Assembly (NCBI GenBank): GCA_031216915.1
Contig: CM062290.1
Location: 386,180,718-386,244,717 of the forward strand
Direction of reading: 5' to 3'
Length of the DNA stretch: 64,000 bases
DNA from: Pictodentalium vernedei
Lineage: Eukaryota > Mollusca > Scaphopoda > Dentaliida > Dentaliidae
Notes under the pieces: model-generated
The model's input: only the letters and a program-made list of their open reading frames with translations
Told to the model about the DNA's origin: nothing
The model's database searches: none
Position numbers and translations under genes: made by a program
Shown here: positions 49,175-60,254 of the stretch, piece by piece
Layout: each line of letters opens with the position of its first letter
Position numbering within the stretch: the first letter of the stretch is position 1

Positions 49175-50700
49175 CAACAAATCTGTCCCAACAAATGATT
49201 TCATGAAACACTATAACTCCATTAAGAATGGTAGTGTCCATGATACAACCACCCATTGAGGTATATTACTATAACACACCAATGACTCAAGCACTCTCGA
49301 TTGAACAACCAATAAAGTTGCTGGGTTTTTGCTATCCAAACTGACAGGCAAATGGATAACAGGTACCCCAAGAGTGGATTTAAGGTAGTGTGTAGCACTC
49401 TCTGAAGACTTATAGCCATCTATCTTAACTGCAGAAGCTATCATGTCATTTTTAAGATGAAATTAACGTTTTACAATAATCAATCAATATATCAGTGAAT
49501 AAAAATTATTTATTTATTCCCTGGCCACAAGTCAGGAACAGCAGTGGGTAGCATTGTTGTAAACTGCACCTCAAAAATAATCTATTTTTGTGAAGTATTA
49601 TTACACCTGCTTCCTTGAGTGATGGTCAATGTGTCATCAGCATCAGCACATGGAATAGCCCTGGAAATGAGACGGGCGCAAGTGCAAATGCTAACGTCAG
49701 CACCCGTGTTTTGTTTTACAGGAGCTAAAAAATGCAGTTGTCAATAAATTTTGTGGAACACTTATATACTGAGGGCATGTAAATGTTTGTAGTTTTGAGA
49801 AAGCTGCACCCTGTGGACAATGGGAAGTTACAGTCATAGTTCAGCAGGTCCTTATACATTTCAAGTTTCTGGTGTTTGGTGACAATAGTCTTTCAAAACT
49901 CATACTCTAACATTTTACGGGAGCAATTTACTCTCGTCTCTAATTTCAAGGAATCGTAAAACTGTACCTGTCAATTTTGTTTGTTTCCAGCACTGATGGA
50001 CATACAATGCAAAACAAAAGTGATGGGTAATAAACTGAAAAACCGTACAGATACCGATATTTATTTATTTATTTATTGGTGTTTAAGGTCACATACTTAT
50101 GCACAATGGCTAATCGTGACCGTGACAGTTTTACGGGTGGAGAAAGCCAGAGTACCCGGAGAGAACCACCGAGCAACGACGAGCAGCTGTCAGCTCTCCA
50201 ACATCGTAACTCTGAACTCTGCACCGCAGCACAGGCAGGGTTAGATTGGTTGAAGACATGCGCACCATCGACGTGCAGTACGCCTCAGTACACAGCGCCA
50301 TCGTGCCCCCATGTAGGCAATCGGGGTGAAGTGTCTTGCCGAAGGACACAACGCAGTTGTCGCAGGTGGGATTCGAACCGAGGACCTCTCGGCTTGCAGC
50401 CTGCACCTCTACCAACTGAGCCACCGTGCCCCCTACAGATACCGATATCTTGGGGATACAATAAAACTGAACCGAACCAATCAAAGAATGTCAAAACCTT
50501 CCATACTTTCAATTTTCATTCACTATTTATAGGGCCTTGTGGAGACTTGATAAATAGTTGTAGTGTTCATTTTCATGAAAAAGTGACTGATTTTTTTTTC
50601 AGTTTTTAAAACCCTCAAAGGCTTGGGCAACTGTCCTTCGCTCCCACAAATCTGCAGCTTGTACATGTCCAGTTGCTTAGCAGTGATTTTCAGTCAAGTC
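49175..50700. repeat. Segmental duplication, copy 1 (contains a SINE)
   Basis: It starts AAATCTGTCCCAACAAATGA then TTTCATGAAACACTATAACT and runs colinear with 53481-54230 and 54730-55480. The minus-strand frame 49211-49444 (77 codons, ending VVSWTLPFLMEL) is partly preserved in copies 2 and 3, but upstream codons diverge and shift, so a gene is not established. The SINE at 50061-50433 is unique to this copy. Confidence 0.8.
50061..50433 (-). mobile_element. tRNA-derived SINE with 15 bp target duplication
   Basis: TACAGATACCGATAT flanks it at 50046-50060 and 50434-50448. On the minus strand it starts GGGGGCACGGTGGCTCAGTT (A box TGGCTCAGTTGG), then the B box GGTTCGAATCC, a TTCGGCAAGACACTTCACCC block, an unrelated body, and a tail ending ACACCAATAAATAAATAAAT. 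Near its 3' end GGTCAC (50087-50092) and GTGACC (50116-50121) form a stem. The RNA polymerase III boxes look functional. It is not a tRNA gene: the head continues into the SINE body and lacks an acceptor stem. Confidence 0.93.
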
Positions 50701-50774
50701 TTGGTTGCCTGCCAAAAATCACTGCCCAGGTGATTTGTTTGTTATCAGCCAGACCTCCTAGTGATGGCATATTA

Positions 50775-50859
50775 AGAGAACATGCTCAAGGTAGTCACTG
50801 ATAACAACCTGCTCAAATCTGTCCCAACAAATGATTTCATCAAACACTATAACTCCATT
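50775..50859. repeat. Partial copy of segmental duplication, cut by E5
   Basis: CAAATCTGTCCCAACAAATG to CACTATAACTCCATTA matches the start of the other copies and stops exactly where E5 begins. Confidence 0.7.
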
Positions 50860-53118
50860 AATGAAAGTGTCAATGACACTGTACTGACTGTAGCTCAACT
50901 TGACAAACTTGAACTTGGTAAGTTATGACATGGCAAAATTGAAGATCGCTGGTACCAATGTTATTTGATGAAATTTCAACATAACAGCATTGTGTGTGCA
51001 CAACATCAGAGTAATCCATGCATTTTAAATGTAAACTGTAAGACTGGCTAAAGGAAGAATGATACACAAATGCAGTATGTTCAGAGGTTATTGTAAATGG
51101 CAACTTTTTTCACAGAAATGAATGCTAATCAATAGCTCTTATCTAAAGGTCTTGCCTAATGAGCACACCAAGTTCAAAAACAATCCGATGATAAATGTGG
51201 CCTGTAGGCCATGTCAAAGAAGAATGTTGATGCACAAATGTGATAAATTCAAAGATTGTTGCTAACAGCAACAGTTTTTGATTGAAATGAAAAGAAAATC
51301 GATAGCTCCTACCTTTGTCACCCTGCATAAGCATACAAAGTTTCAAAACAACCTGATAATGAATGTGCCCTCTGGGGCATGTCAAAGGAAGATGTTAATG
51401 CACAAATGCACTAAGTAGAAGGTTATTGCTTGTGGAAATGGGGGTTTTGTTTTTTTTTATGGTAATTCATAAATATACCCTGCAGAGAGTGCAGAAGGGA
51501 TAAGTTGATGCACAAATGCAATAAGTTCAAAGGTTGGTGATAACGACAATAATTTTTTATGGAAATGAAAAAAAGCAATAGCTCACATCCAAAGGTCACC
51601 CCAAACACACATACCAAGTTTCAAAGTCATCCGATCATAAATGTGCCCTGAAGGGTGTGTTTATGAGAAATATTGAGGTATGACTAAACTAAGTTCAAAG
51701 GTCAGCGGCAAAATTTTTGACAGAAATGGAAGAAAATCAACAGCTCCCATATAGATGTCACCGCACACAAGCACACCAAGTTTGCAAGCGATCCAATCTT
51801 AAATGTGCCCTGCAGGGTGTGCCAAAGGGAAATATTGATGCTTAATTGCACAAAGTTTTTACTAAATTCATCGAAGGTCATTGCCAGTGGAAACATTTTT
51901 TGATGGAAATCGATAGCTCCCATCTAGAGATAACCCCAAACAAGCATACAAAGTTTCAAACCGATCTGATGATAAATATGCCCTGTACGGCATGCCAAAG
52001 GAATATATTGATGCCCGACTAAACTAAGTTAAAGAATGCCAGCGGCAACATTTTTCAACGGACGGAATTGGAAGAAAATCAATAGCACCCATCTAGAGGT
52101 CACCCCATACAAGCATGCCAGGTTTCAAAGCAATCCGATCATAAATGTGCCCTGAAGGGTGTGCTAAAGGGAAATATTGAAGCTTGTCTAACCTAAGTTC
52201 AAATATCGTTGCCAGCGGCAAAATTTTTTGACAGAAATGGAAGACAATCGATAACTCCCATAAAGAGGTAACCCCAAACAAACATACCAAGTTTTAAACC
52301 ATTCTGATCATAAATGTTCCCTGTAGGGTGTGCCAAAGGAATATATTGATGCCTAACAAAACAAAGTTCAAAGGTCGTTTCCAGTGGCAACATTTTTTGA
52401 GGGAAATGGAAGAAAATTATAGCTTCCATCTAAATGTCATCCCAAACAAGCATGCCAGGTTTCAAAGCAATCCGATCATAAATGTGCACTGTAGGGTGTG
52501 CCCAAGGGAAATATTGAGGTCTGACTAAACTAAGTTTTAAGAACATTGCCAGCGGCAACATTTTTTGATGGAAATGGAAGAAAATCGATAGCTCCCATCA
52601 AGACGTCACCCCAAACAAGCATACCAAGTTTCAAAGCAATCTGATAATAAATGTGCCCTGCGGGGTGCCAAAGGGAAATTTTGATGCATAACTGCAACAA
52701 GTTTATGTAAGGTCATTGCCACGGCCACATTTCTTAGCGGATTTCGAAGAAAATCGATAGCTCCCATCTAGAGGTCACCCCAAACAAGCATACCAAGTTT
52801 CAAAGCAATCTGATAATAAATGTGCCCTGCGTGGTGCCAAAGGAAAATGTTGATGCATAACTGCAACAAGTTCATGAAAGGTCGTTGCCACTGGCAACAT
52901 TTCTTGGCGGATATCGAAGAAAATCGATAGCTCCCATCTAGAGGTCACCCCAAACAAGCATACCAAGTTTGAAAGCGATCTGATCATAAATGCGACTTGT
53001 GAGATTTCCCAAAGGAAATTGTGGATGTATGTACATACGTACGGACATACGTACATATGCCGACAGACGAAAAGTGATGGCAATAGCTCAGCTTGACTTT
53101 GTCAAGTTGAGCTAAAAA
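50860..53118 (+). mobile_element. Tandem-array element E5
   Basis: It begins AATGAAAGTGTCAATGACAC (as does E4) and has AGCTCAACTTGACAAA inverted against TTTGTCAAGTTGAGCT at the end. About twelve units of about 165-175 bp of the E1 family (GCCAGCGGCAACATTTTTTG, CATCTAGAGGTCACCCCAAA, TGTGCCCTGTAGGGTGTGCC) fill it. The 3' module is ACGTACGGACATACGTACAT, then AAAAGTGATGGCAATAGCTC, the hairpin and AAAAA. Non-coding. Confidence 0.82.
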
Positions 53119-53480
53119 TCGTGACGGCCCTAGTATACGACACCTTTGTTGGTTCATCCATTGGTTCTTTCAGGTATGTATTCTTGTGAAGGGTGCAGTT
53201 TCATATTGGAAAACAATCTGTCTCTAATTCAGGTTGTGAAAACAAAACTGTCGAAAGATCTTCCCATTCCACCACAAATCGGCAAATTTCTGGATCCCTC
53301 ATGAATACTACTCATTTCTTAATATCTGCATCTAGCATTTGTTTGAAGAATAGATTGGTTGGAGATTTCTCACCGAGAATTTGACTGCAAGGCGACTAGA
53401 TGATGTTTACTTTTGCACTAACGCATGTATTTCACGATAAAATAAAAAAACACGCATTAAATGACATTCAGAACTTCCAA
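53119..53480. other. Unique spacer, no gene recognised
   Basis: A plus frame at 53193-53384 (63 codons) is preceded by TTCTTTCAG-like sequence but has no known domain. Confidence 0.4.
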
Positions 53481-54318
53481 ACTGAAATCTGTCCCAACAA
53501 ATGATTTCATGAAACACTATAACTCCATTAACAATGGTAGAGTCCATGATACAACCACCCATTGAGGTATATTACTATAACACACCAATGACTCAAGCAC
53601 TCTCGATGGAACAACCAATAAAGTTGCTGGGTTGATTATCCATGCCAAAAGGTCTTTGGATAACTGATACCCCGAGAGTGGATCTAAGGTAGTGTGTATC
53701 ACTTTATGAAGACTGAGAGTCAACTGAAATGGAGACACTATTATGTCATTTTTAAGAAGAAAAAAATTAACGTTTGAGAATAATCAGTTAAGAAATCAAT
53801 GAATAAAAATTATTTATTCAACCCAGGGTCACAAGTCTTGAACTGCAGTGTGTAGCATTGTTGAAGACTCTGCAGCTAAAAAAACCCCGATTTTTGTGAA
53901 GCATTATTACACAAGCTTTCTCAGGTGATGTGCAATGGGGTCATAAACATCAGCACATGAAAAACACAATGCAAAAAATTTGAGAGAGGTGATGTATCGA
54001 AAAAACCGACCTGATATCATGGGGATAACAGAAAACTGAACTGAATCAATTATTGAATATCAAAACCTTCCTTATTTTCAAATTTTCCTACATTTGCTAT
54101 TTATAAGGCCTTGTTCATTTTCATGAAACAAATGATTGATTTTTTAAGGGCTTGGGGAACTGTCGTGAATTCGCACTGGACTCCAGCCTGTACATGTCCA
54201 GTTCCATAGCAGTGATTTTTAGTCAAGTCAGGGAAGTGAGATCTGATGAAAAAGCCTGAAAATCTCGAACAAAGGCCGAGAAGGGGAGAGCATAAGGGTA
54301 GTTCACCCCTCTCGCAGG

Positions 54319-54327
54319 TGTGTGTGT

Positions 54328-54358
<31 letters not shown>

Positions 54359-54370
54359 GGGGGGGGGGGG
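54319..54370. repeat. (GT)n followed by G homopolymer
   Basis: About 12 GT then about 29 G. At the same place copy 3 reads GCAGGTGGAGGTTGGAGGAG then GGGG, so the tract is new or expanded in copy 2. Confidence 0.9.
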
Positions 54371-54371
54371 T

Positions 54372-54485
54372 ACCCAAAGAAAAGTTTTAAAATTTAACTC
54401 ATTTACCTGCATTTAGAACAAAAAATTTACCCAAAGATAAGTTTTAAAATTTAACTCATTTACCTGCATTTAGAACAAAAAATTT
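54372..54485. repeat. 58 bp tandem duplication
   Basis: ACCCAAAGAAAAGTTTTAAA...TTTAGAACAAAAAATTT occurs twice in a row (54372 and 54430) in copy 2, once in copy 3. Confidence 0.88.
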
Positions 54486-54729
54486 ATGTTTAACAGAACA
54501 GTTGTTTGAGTAATAGGCCACATCATTCATCCCTCTTTATATGTTTGAGAGTGGATTATGATAAATTAGAAGAAAGGAAGAAAACCATCCACAAAATAAT
54601 CTTGTGAACAAGAGCATCTCTTAACCAATTAACTTTTGAAGAAACCCATGTATTTAATGTACTCTTACATTTCACATTATTGTGCAAATTAATTGGGGAG
54701 ACATTAAGTGATACATTCAAAACTTAAAA

Positions 54730-55690
54730 ACTGAAATCTGTCCCAACAAATGATTTCATGAAACACTATAACTCCATTAACAATGGTAGTGTCCATGATA
54801 CAACCACCCATTGAGGTATATTACTATAACACACCAATGACTCAAGCACTCTCGATGGAACAACCAATAAAGTTGCTGGGTTGATTATCCATGCCAAAAG
54901 GTCTTGGATAACTGATACCCCGAGAGTGGATCTAAGGTAGTGTGTATCACTTTATGAAGACTGAGAGTCAACTGAAATGGAGACACTATTATGTCATTTT
55001 TAAGAAGAGAAAAATTAACATTTTAGAATAATGAGTGAATAAATCGGTGAATAAAGATTATTTATTCAACCCAGGGTCACAAGTCTTGAACTGCAGTGTC
55101 TAGCATTGTTGCAGACTCTGCAGCTAAAAAAAATCGATTTTTGTGAAGCATTATTACACAAGATTTCTCAGGTGATGGTCAATGGGGTCATAAACATCAG
55201 CACATGAAAAATACAATGCAAAATATTTGAGAGGGGTATTGTATCGAAAAACCGACCTGATATCATGGGGATAACAGAAAACTGAACTGAATCAATTATT
55301 GAATATCAAAACCTTCCTTATTTTCAAATTTTCCTACATTTGCTATTTATAAGGCCTTGTTCATTTTCATGAAACAAATGATTGATATTTTTTATGGATT
55401 GGGGAACTGTCGTGAATTCACACTAGACTCCAGCCGGTACAGGTCCAGTTACTTAGTAGTGATTTTTAGTCAAGTCAGGGAGGTGAGACCTGATGAAAAA
55501 GCCTGAAAATCTCGAACGAAGGCTGAGAAGGGGAGAGCATAATGGTGGTTCACCCCGCTCGCAGGTGGAGGTTGGAGGAGGGGGTACCCAAAGAAAAGTT
55601 TTAAAATTTAACTCATTTACCTACATTTAGAACAAGAAAATTATTTTGAACAGCACAATTGAGTAATAGGCCACATCGATGATCATTTGT
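54730..55690. repeat. Segmental duplication, copy 3
   Basis: Direct tandem of copy 2, colinear through GGCCACATC near 55670. Confidence 0.88.
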
Positions 55691-55719
55691 CCCTCTATAT
55701 ATGTTTGAGAGATAAATAT

Positions 55720-55882
55720 GGGTTATATACACATGGTGTTTGTAAAAAATCTTTTATCGCGACGAGAGCGTTTTCGGGGCATATATAGCTACGAGTCGCG
55801 CAGCGACGAGTAGCTATGTAGCCCCCGAAAACGCTCGAGTCGCGATAAAAGATTTTTTACAAACACCATGTGTATATAACCC
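55720..55882. repeat. 160 bp near-perfect palindrome
   Basis: GGGTTATATACACATGGTGT ... ACACCATGTGTATATAACCC, with arms of about 79 bp containing TTTATCGCGACG, GCGTTTTCGGGG and TAGCTACGAGTCGC, meeting at CGCGCAGCG. It has only a few mismatches, so it is young or maintained. Confidence 0.92.
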
Positions 55883-56285
55883 TTTTATCTACACCCCCAC
55901 CTCCCCCACTCCCGTAATAAAACAAGTTTTGATTAACAAATGCAGACCACTAAAATAATCTAGCCTTCAACCAGATAATCACTAATGTGAAAAATATCTG
56001 GTTATTTGTACTTTCCGACGTTTGACGTCACATTTTGAAAAATGTTGAAGAAACTGAATTCCCAGTGACGTTTGAACGTCAGGATAATTAAAGTCTCGAA
56101 GGTGAAATAATCTCATTTGAAAAAGTGTAAGTTACTAATTTTTACTCTTTTCCGTCAAATTTTATTTTTACAATTCAGTAAGTTTAATTAATGCCCTTCC
56201 TTTTTATTCAATACATTTCGATAAATACGCCACGTTTTATTTGTTTCGATCCGCGGCAGCGATAATTAGTTATTCAAAGTGTTGA
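55883..56285. other. AT-rich spacer between palindrome and LINE
   Basis: No gene. GACGTTTGACGTCAC at 56018 and GTGACGTTTGAACGTC at 56066 form an inverted pair containing a TGACGTCA-like core. Function unknown. Confidence 0.45.
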
Positions 56286-56312
56286 ATTATTTATTTATTT
56301 ATTGGTGCTTAA

Positions 56313-56345
56313 CGCCACATCAGCAGCTAAGGCTATATCGTGGCG
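56313..56345 (-). other. 3'-tail stem of the LINE
   Basis: CGCCAC (56313-56318) pairs with GTGGCG (56340-56345) over a 21-base loop, just inside the AATA tail. It matches in position the GGTCAC/GTGACC stem of the SINE at 50061-50433. Confidence 0.75.
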
Positions 56346-56543
56346 AGAAATCAGAGAAAAGTAAAACGTCAATATTATGAAGTAAAAGATTGAATAAAAA
56401 CAAAGGATAATCACAATAGACATGTCAAAGACAAGAAAAATTTAAAGAACAATGAGTAATAAGATAAGTGAATAATGTCTACTTCTAAATCAACCTGATG
56501 AATTGAGACTTGATGAGTCTAGATTAAAAGAATAAAAACAATT

Positions 56544-59500
56544 TTAAAATTTGTTAAAAAGGTTGATTACTTTCAAAAATGATACAATTTTGTGTGGGCT
56601 CGTATTGTAAAATAGATCTCTAAGGGATCCAACTGTGAAGTACTGCCCTCTAACAAGATTAAAATCAGTACAATTTAAGAGAATGTGCTCCACTGACAAC
56701 ACCTGCTGACATGGAACACATTCTGGTCGCATATTACCCTCCAACAGAAAGGAATGTGTAAGTCGTGTGTGACCAACATGACATCGTGTCAGAATAACAT
56801 GATCTTTTCTACAGAGGTTACTGGATGGGTAGTGATCAAATATGTTTGGTCGGAAGCGATGGAGCTTGTTATTTGTCGCCCCATCCCATTCCGCCTGCCA
56901 CATAGATTTGATGTAACAACTAATATGAGGCTTAAAATCACTGAAAGGGATCTTAAAATCAGTGAGAGGCTTTGTTAAAGCCTGTTTTGCCGCACTGTCT
57001 GCTCTGGTGTTACCAGCGATACCTACATGTCCAGGTAACCAGCAAAACACGATATCATATTGGTCAGACATGAGAGTTGTTAACTTCTCACGAAGTTCCA
57101 AAATGAGAGGGTTCTTCAACCTGGGGTTGAGCAAAGCAAGCAAAGAGGAAAGAGAGTCAGAAAAAATAATCGTCTTCTTTTCCTGTACATTTTCGATATG
57201 TTCAAGTGCAAGTTGTATGGCTTTAACTTCAGCTGTGAAAATAGAACTCTGATTCGGTATTCTGATTGAGGTGATACCATCACCAGTAACAGCAGCTGAT
57301 GATACTTTGTCACCATCTTTAGATCCATCTGTATAGATCCTTGTATATGCACTATACTTGGACTTTATTTCGGCATATTTTTGTTTGAACTGCAAGGAAT
57401 TGGTATCAGATTTTTTGGTAGAAGCAAGGTCCAAAATAACAGTAGGTTTCTTAAGATGCCAAGGAGGAATGTGTGATTTACGGTTTTCTTTTATAGATTC
57501 AGAATCAATTTTTGCAGACTCCATGTGGGGTTTAACTCTAATTCCCAATGGAGGAATATGTTTCGGATGTCGGTTAAAAAAGTCAACATTTTGTGGTTCT
57601 GAAATACAATTAAAAGCAGTATTTGAAGGATTGGCCAAAAGTTTAGACACATATTGAAGAGACAATTTAATTCTACGCTTCTCGAGAGAAGGCTCCTCTG
57701 CTTCAACAAGCATCGAGTCTATTGGGGATGTTCGAAAGGCCCCTAGACTAATTCTAATGCCACTATTATGAATTGCATCAAGTGGTTTGAGATATGATTT
57801 CCTTGCAGAACCATAAACTATACAACCGTAATCTAATTTTGATCGAACAAGTGATCTATACAGATGGAGCAAAGTTTTTTGGTCAGCACCCCAATCAGTG
57901 CTACCAATAACCTTCAGTAGGTTCAGTGCTCTCTTACATTTAACTTTTAGTTGTTTTATGTGGGAAGTGAAATTCAGTTTGTTGTCAAACAACAAACCTA
58001 AGAATCTCACTTCCTTAACAACCTTAATAGGACTACCATCAATTGTCAACTCCGGATCGAGGTGATGTTTCCGAAGTTTGCAAAAATGAATACAATTCGT
58101 TTTTGTCTTTGAAAATTTAAAACCATTTTCGATTGCCCACTTTTGAATCCTATTTAAACACAGCTGAAGTTTGCGCTCTATAGCATTCATCTTTTTGCTA
58201 CTATAGCAGATCAAAAAGTCATCGACATACAATGACGAATCTACCATATTCTCAATTGCGTCGATGATACTATTAATTTTAATTGAAAATAGGGTAACAG
58301 ATAAAATACTACCCTGAGGGACCCCCAATTCCTGCTCGTGAGGATCAGATAACGTTGACCCAACACGAACCTGGAACTGGCGGTCCTTTAAAAAGTTTTC
58401 AATAAAAAGAGGCATACGCCCTCTCAACCCCATGTTAAAAAGATCTTTTAAAATCCCATACGTCCACGTTGTATCATATGCCTTCTCTAGATCAAAGAAG
58501 ATGGCGACCACATGTTCTTTTCTAGCAAAGGCATTTCTTATAAACGTTTCAAGTCTGACCAAATGATCCACAGTACTTCTCTGGTTTCTGAAACCACACT
58601 GAACATCCGCAAGCAGATTGTTCGATTCCAGAAACCAGACAAGTCGATCATTGATCATCCTCTCCATGGTTTTGCACAGACAACTTGTTAAGGCAATAGG
58701 CCTATAATTACTAGGGTTGCTGTGATCCTTATCAGGCTTAGGAATGGGAATTACTATTGCTTTGCGCCAAGACGATGGAAACTGGCCAGTCACCCAAATG
58801 TCATTAAAAATAGAGAGTAAAAGTTCAAGAGATGATTGGGGCAGATGTTTTAAAATTTGATAATGTATTTCGTCGGGTCCAGTGGCGGTATCCTTCGCTC
58901 TATGTAAAGAGTTATTTAACTCTTCCATAGAGAAAGGTTCATTGTAATCCTTTAAATTATTGGTGGCAAATTTGAGCTTTTGTTTTTCTTGTTGTTTTTT
59001 AATTTTGAGAAATTCAGGATTACAATTTTCAGACGACGAATGTTTCGAAAATGTGGAGGCCAATGTATTTGAAATTTCTTTTTTTGATGTGATTAGTGTG
59101 TTGTTATCTTTCAGATGTTGAACCGTTGATTTTGTGTCTTTTCCATTAATTTTCCTTATCATTTTCCAAATTTTATTGATGGGGGTGTTTTGATTTAGTT
59201 TAGACACATATGTTTTCCAAGAACTTTTCTTTTTTTGTTGAATCAGTCGTCTTGTTTTTGCTCGATTTATACGAAGTTTGTCCAAGTTACGTGTGGTTGG
59301 TGACTTATAAAATTCCCGTTCAGTCTTTTTGCGATCTTTAATAGCCTGTTTGCAATCAGCATCAAACCATGGTTTGGTGAAACGTTTAGGATTTGCCGAG
59401 GTTTTAGGAATGACCTTGCTTGCAATGTTAAGCAACTCTGTGGTGAAATGTTCTATTTGGTCAGCACTTTCGCCAAATTTCTCCCGTGTTAGGCATTCAG

Positions 59501-60254
59501 AACAGAGCGACAAGAAAGTCTCCCAGTCAGCCTTTTTCAAGTTCCACTGGGGTACCCTCTCATCATCCGCCGGAACTACACTCTCCAACACAATTGGGAA
59601 GTGGTCACTCCCGCACAAGTCATCTTCTACCTTCCAAGAAAAATCAAGGAAGATAGAAGGGCATGCAATTGAAAGATCAATTGATGTATACGAACCAGAT
59701 GCGGGGTGCAAATAAGTGTCTGAACCATCATTAAACAAACACAGGTCATATTTAGTAATGAACTCTTCTACAGTTTTACCTTTTACATCTTCTTGACTGC
59801 AGGAATTACCCCAAAGAGGGTTATGAGCGTTAAAATCACCCAACAAAATGTATGGGGCTGGAAGCTGTTGGACCAGAAGCTCAAGATCATTCAGATGTAG
59901 TGCTTTATTTGGTGACACGTAAATCGAACAAAGCGTGACTGTTTTGTCTAAAGTTAGGCGTACCGCCACAGCCTGTAAATTTGTATTCAAAGGTACAGAT
60001 CTGTGAATGATATCGTCTCAAACCAAAACAGATGTTCCACGAATGTGAAGGTCAGTATCATCTGCCCAGGCATTATACGAAGTATAATGCTTAAAAGCTG
60101 AATGATCGTGAGCCTCAGGTTTCTTTAAAAGAGTTTCCTGCAGGCAAAAAGCAACAGGTTTATATTGTTGGCTGAGAAGACCCAGTTCATTAAAATTTGC
60201 TCTAAAACCTCGACAATTCCACTGTATTATGTTATTTTTGTTTGTATTAGCCAT
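56544..60254 (-). pseudogene. LINE ORF2: endonuclease, RT, RNase H (one nonsense codon)
   Basis: 1236 codons with a single internal TGA at 60018-60020 (codon 79), probably CGA to TGA. The AP endonuclease spans about residues 5-230 (IIQWNCRGFRANF, CLQETLL, LLGDFNAHNPLWG, SDHFPIVL). The RT is around 430-720 (NYRPIALTSCLCKTMERM, AIFFDLEKAYDTTW, LGVPQGSIL, YVDD near 677). The RNase H is around 965-1095 (IYTDGSKDG, FTAEVKAIQLAL, IIFSDSLSS, LPGHVGIAGNTRAD), with its catalytic acidic residues kept. A C-x2-C-x7-H-x4-C motif lies near 1178. The start ATGG overlaps the ORF1 stop (ATGGCTAA). Apart from the stop it appears complete. Confidence 0.92.

Larger units (their letters stand above)
53481..54729. 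repeat. Segmental duplication, copy 2
   Basis: 1249 bp to the equivalent start of copy 3 (ACTGAAATCTGTCCC at 53481 and 54730). Very similar to copy 3 apart from the microsatellite and a 58 bp tandem duplication near 54374. Confidence 0.88.

Noticed and set aside
49211-49444. Small membrane-protein gene (hydrophobic, ends SWTLPFLMEL)
   Set aside because: Part of a repeated segment whose other copies diverge and shift in frame; no family recognised.
50380-50433. tRNA gene
   Set aside because: A and B boxes are present, but the segment is the head of a SINE with target duplication and no acceptor stem or mature tRNA 3' end.
57358-57657. Plus-strand frames opposite LINE ORF2
   Set aside because: Antisense shadows of the coding strand; no independent evidence.
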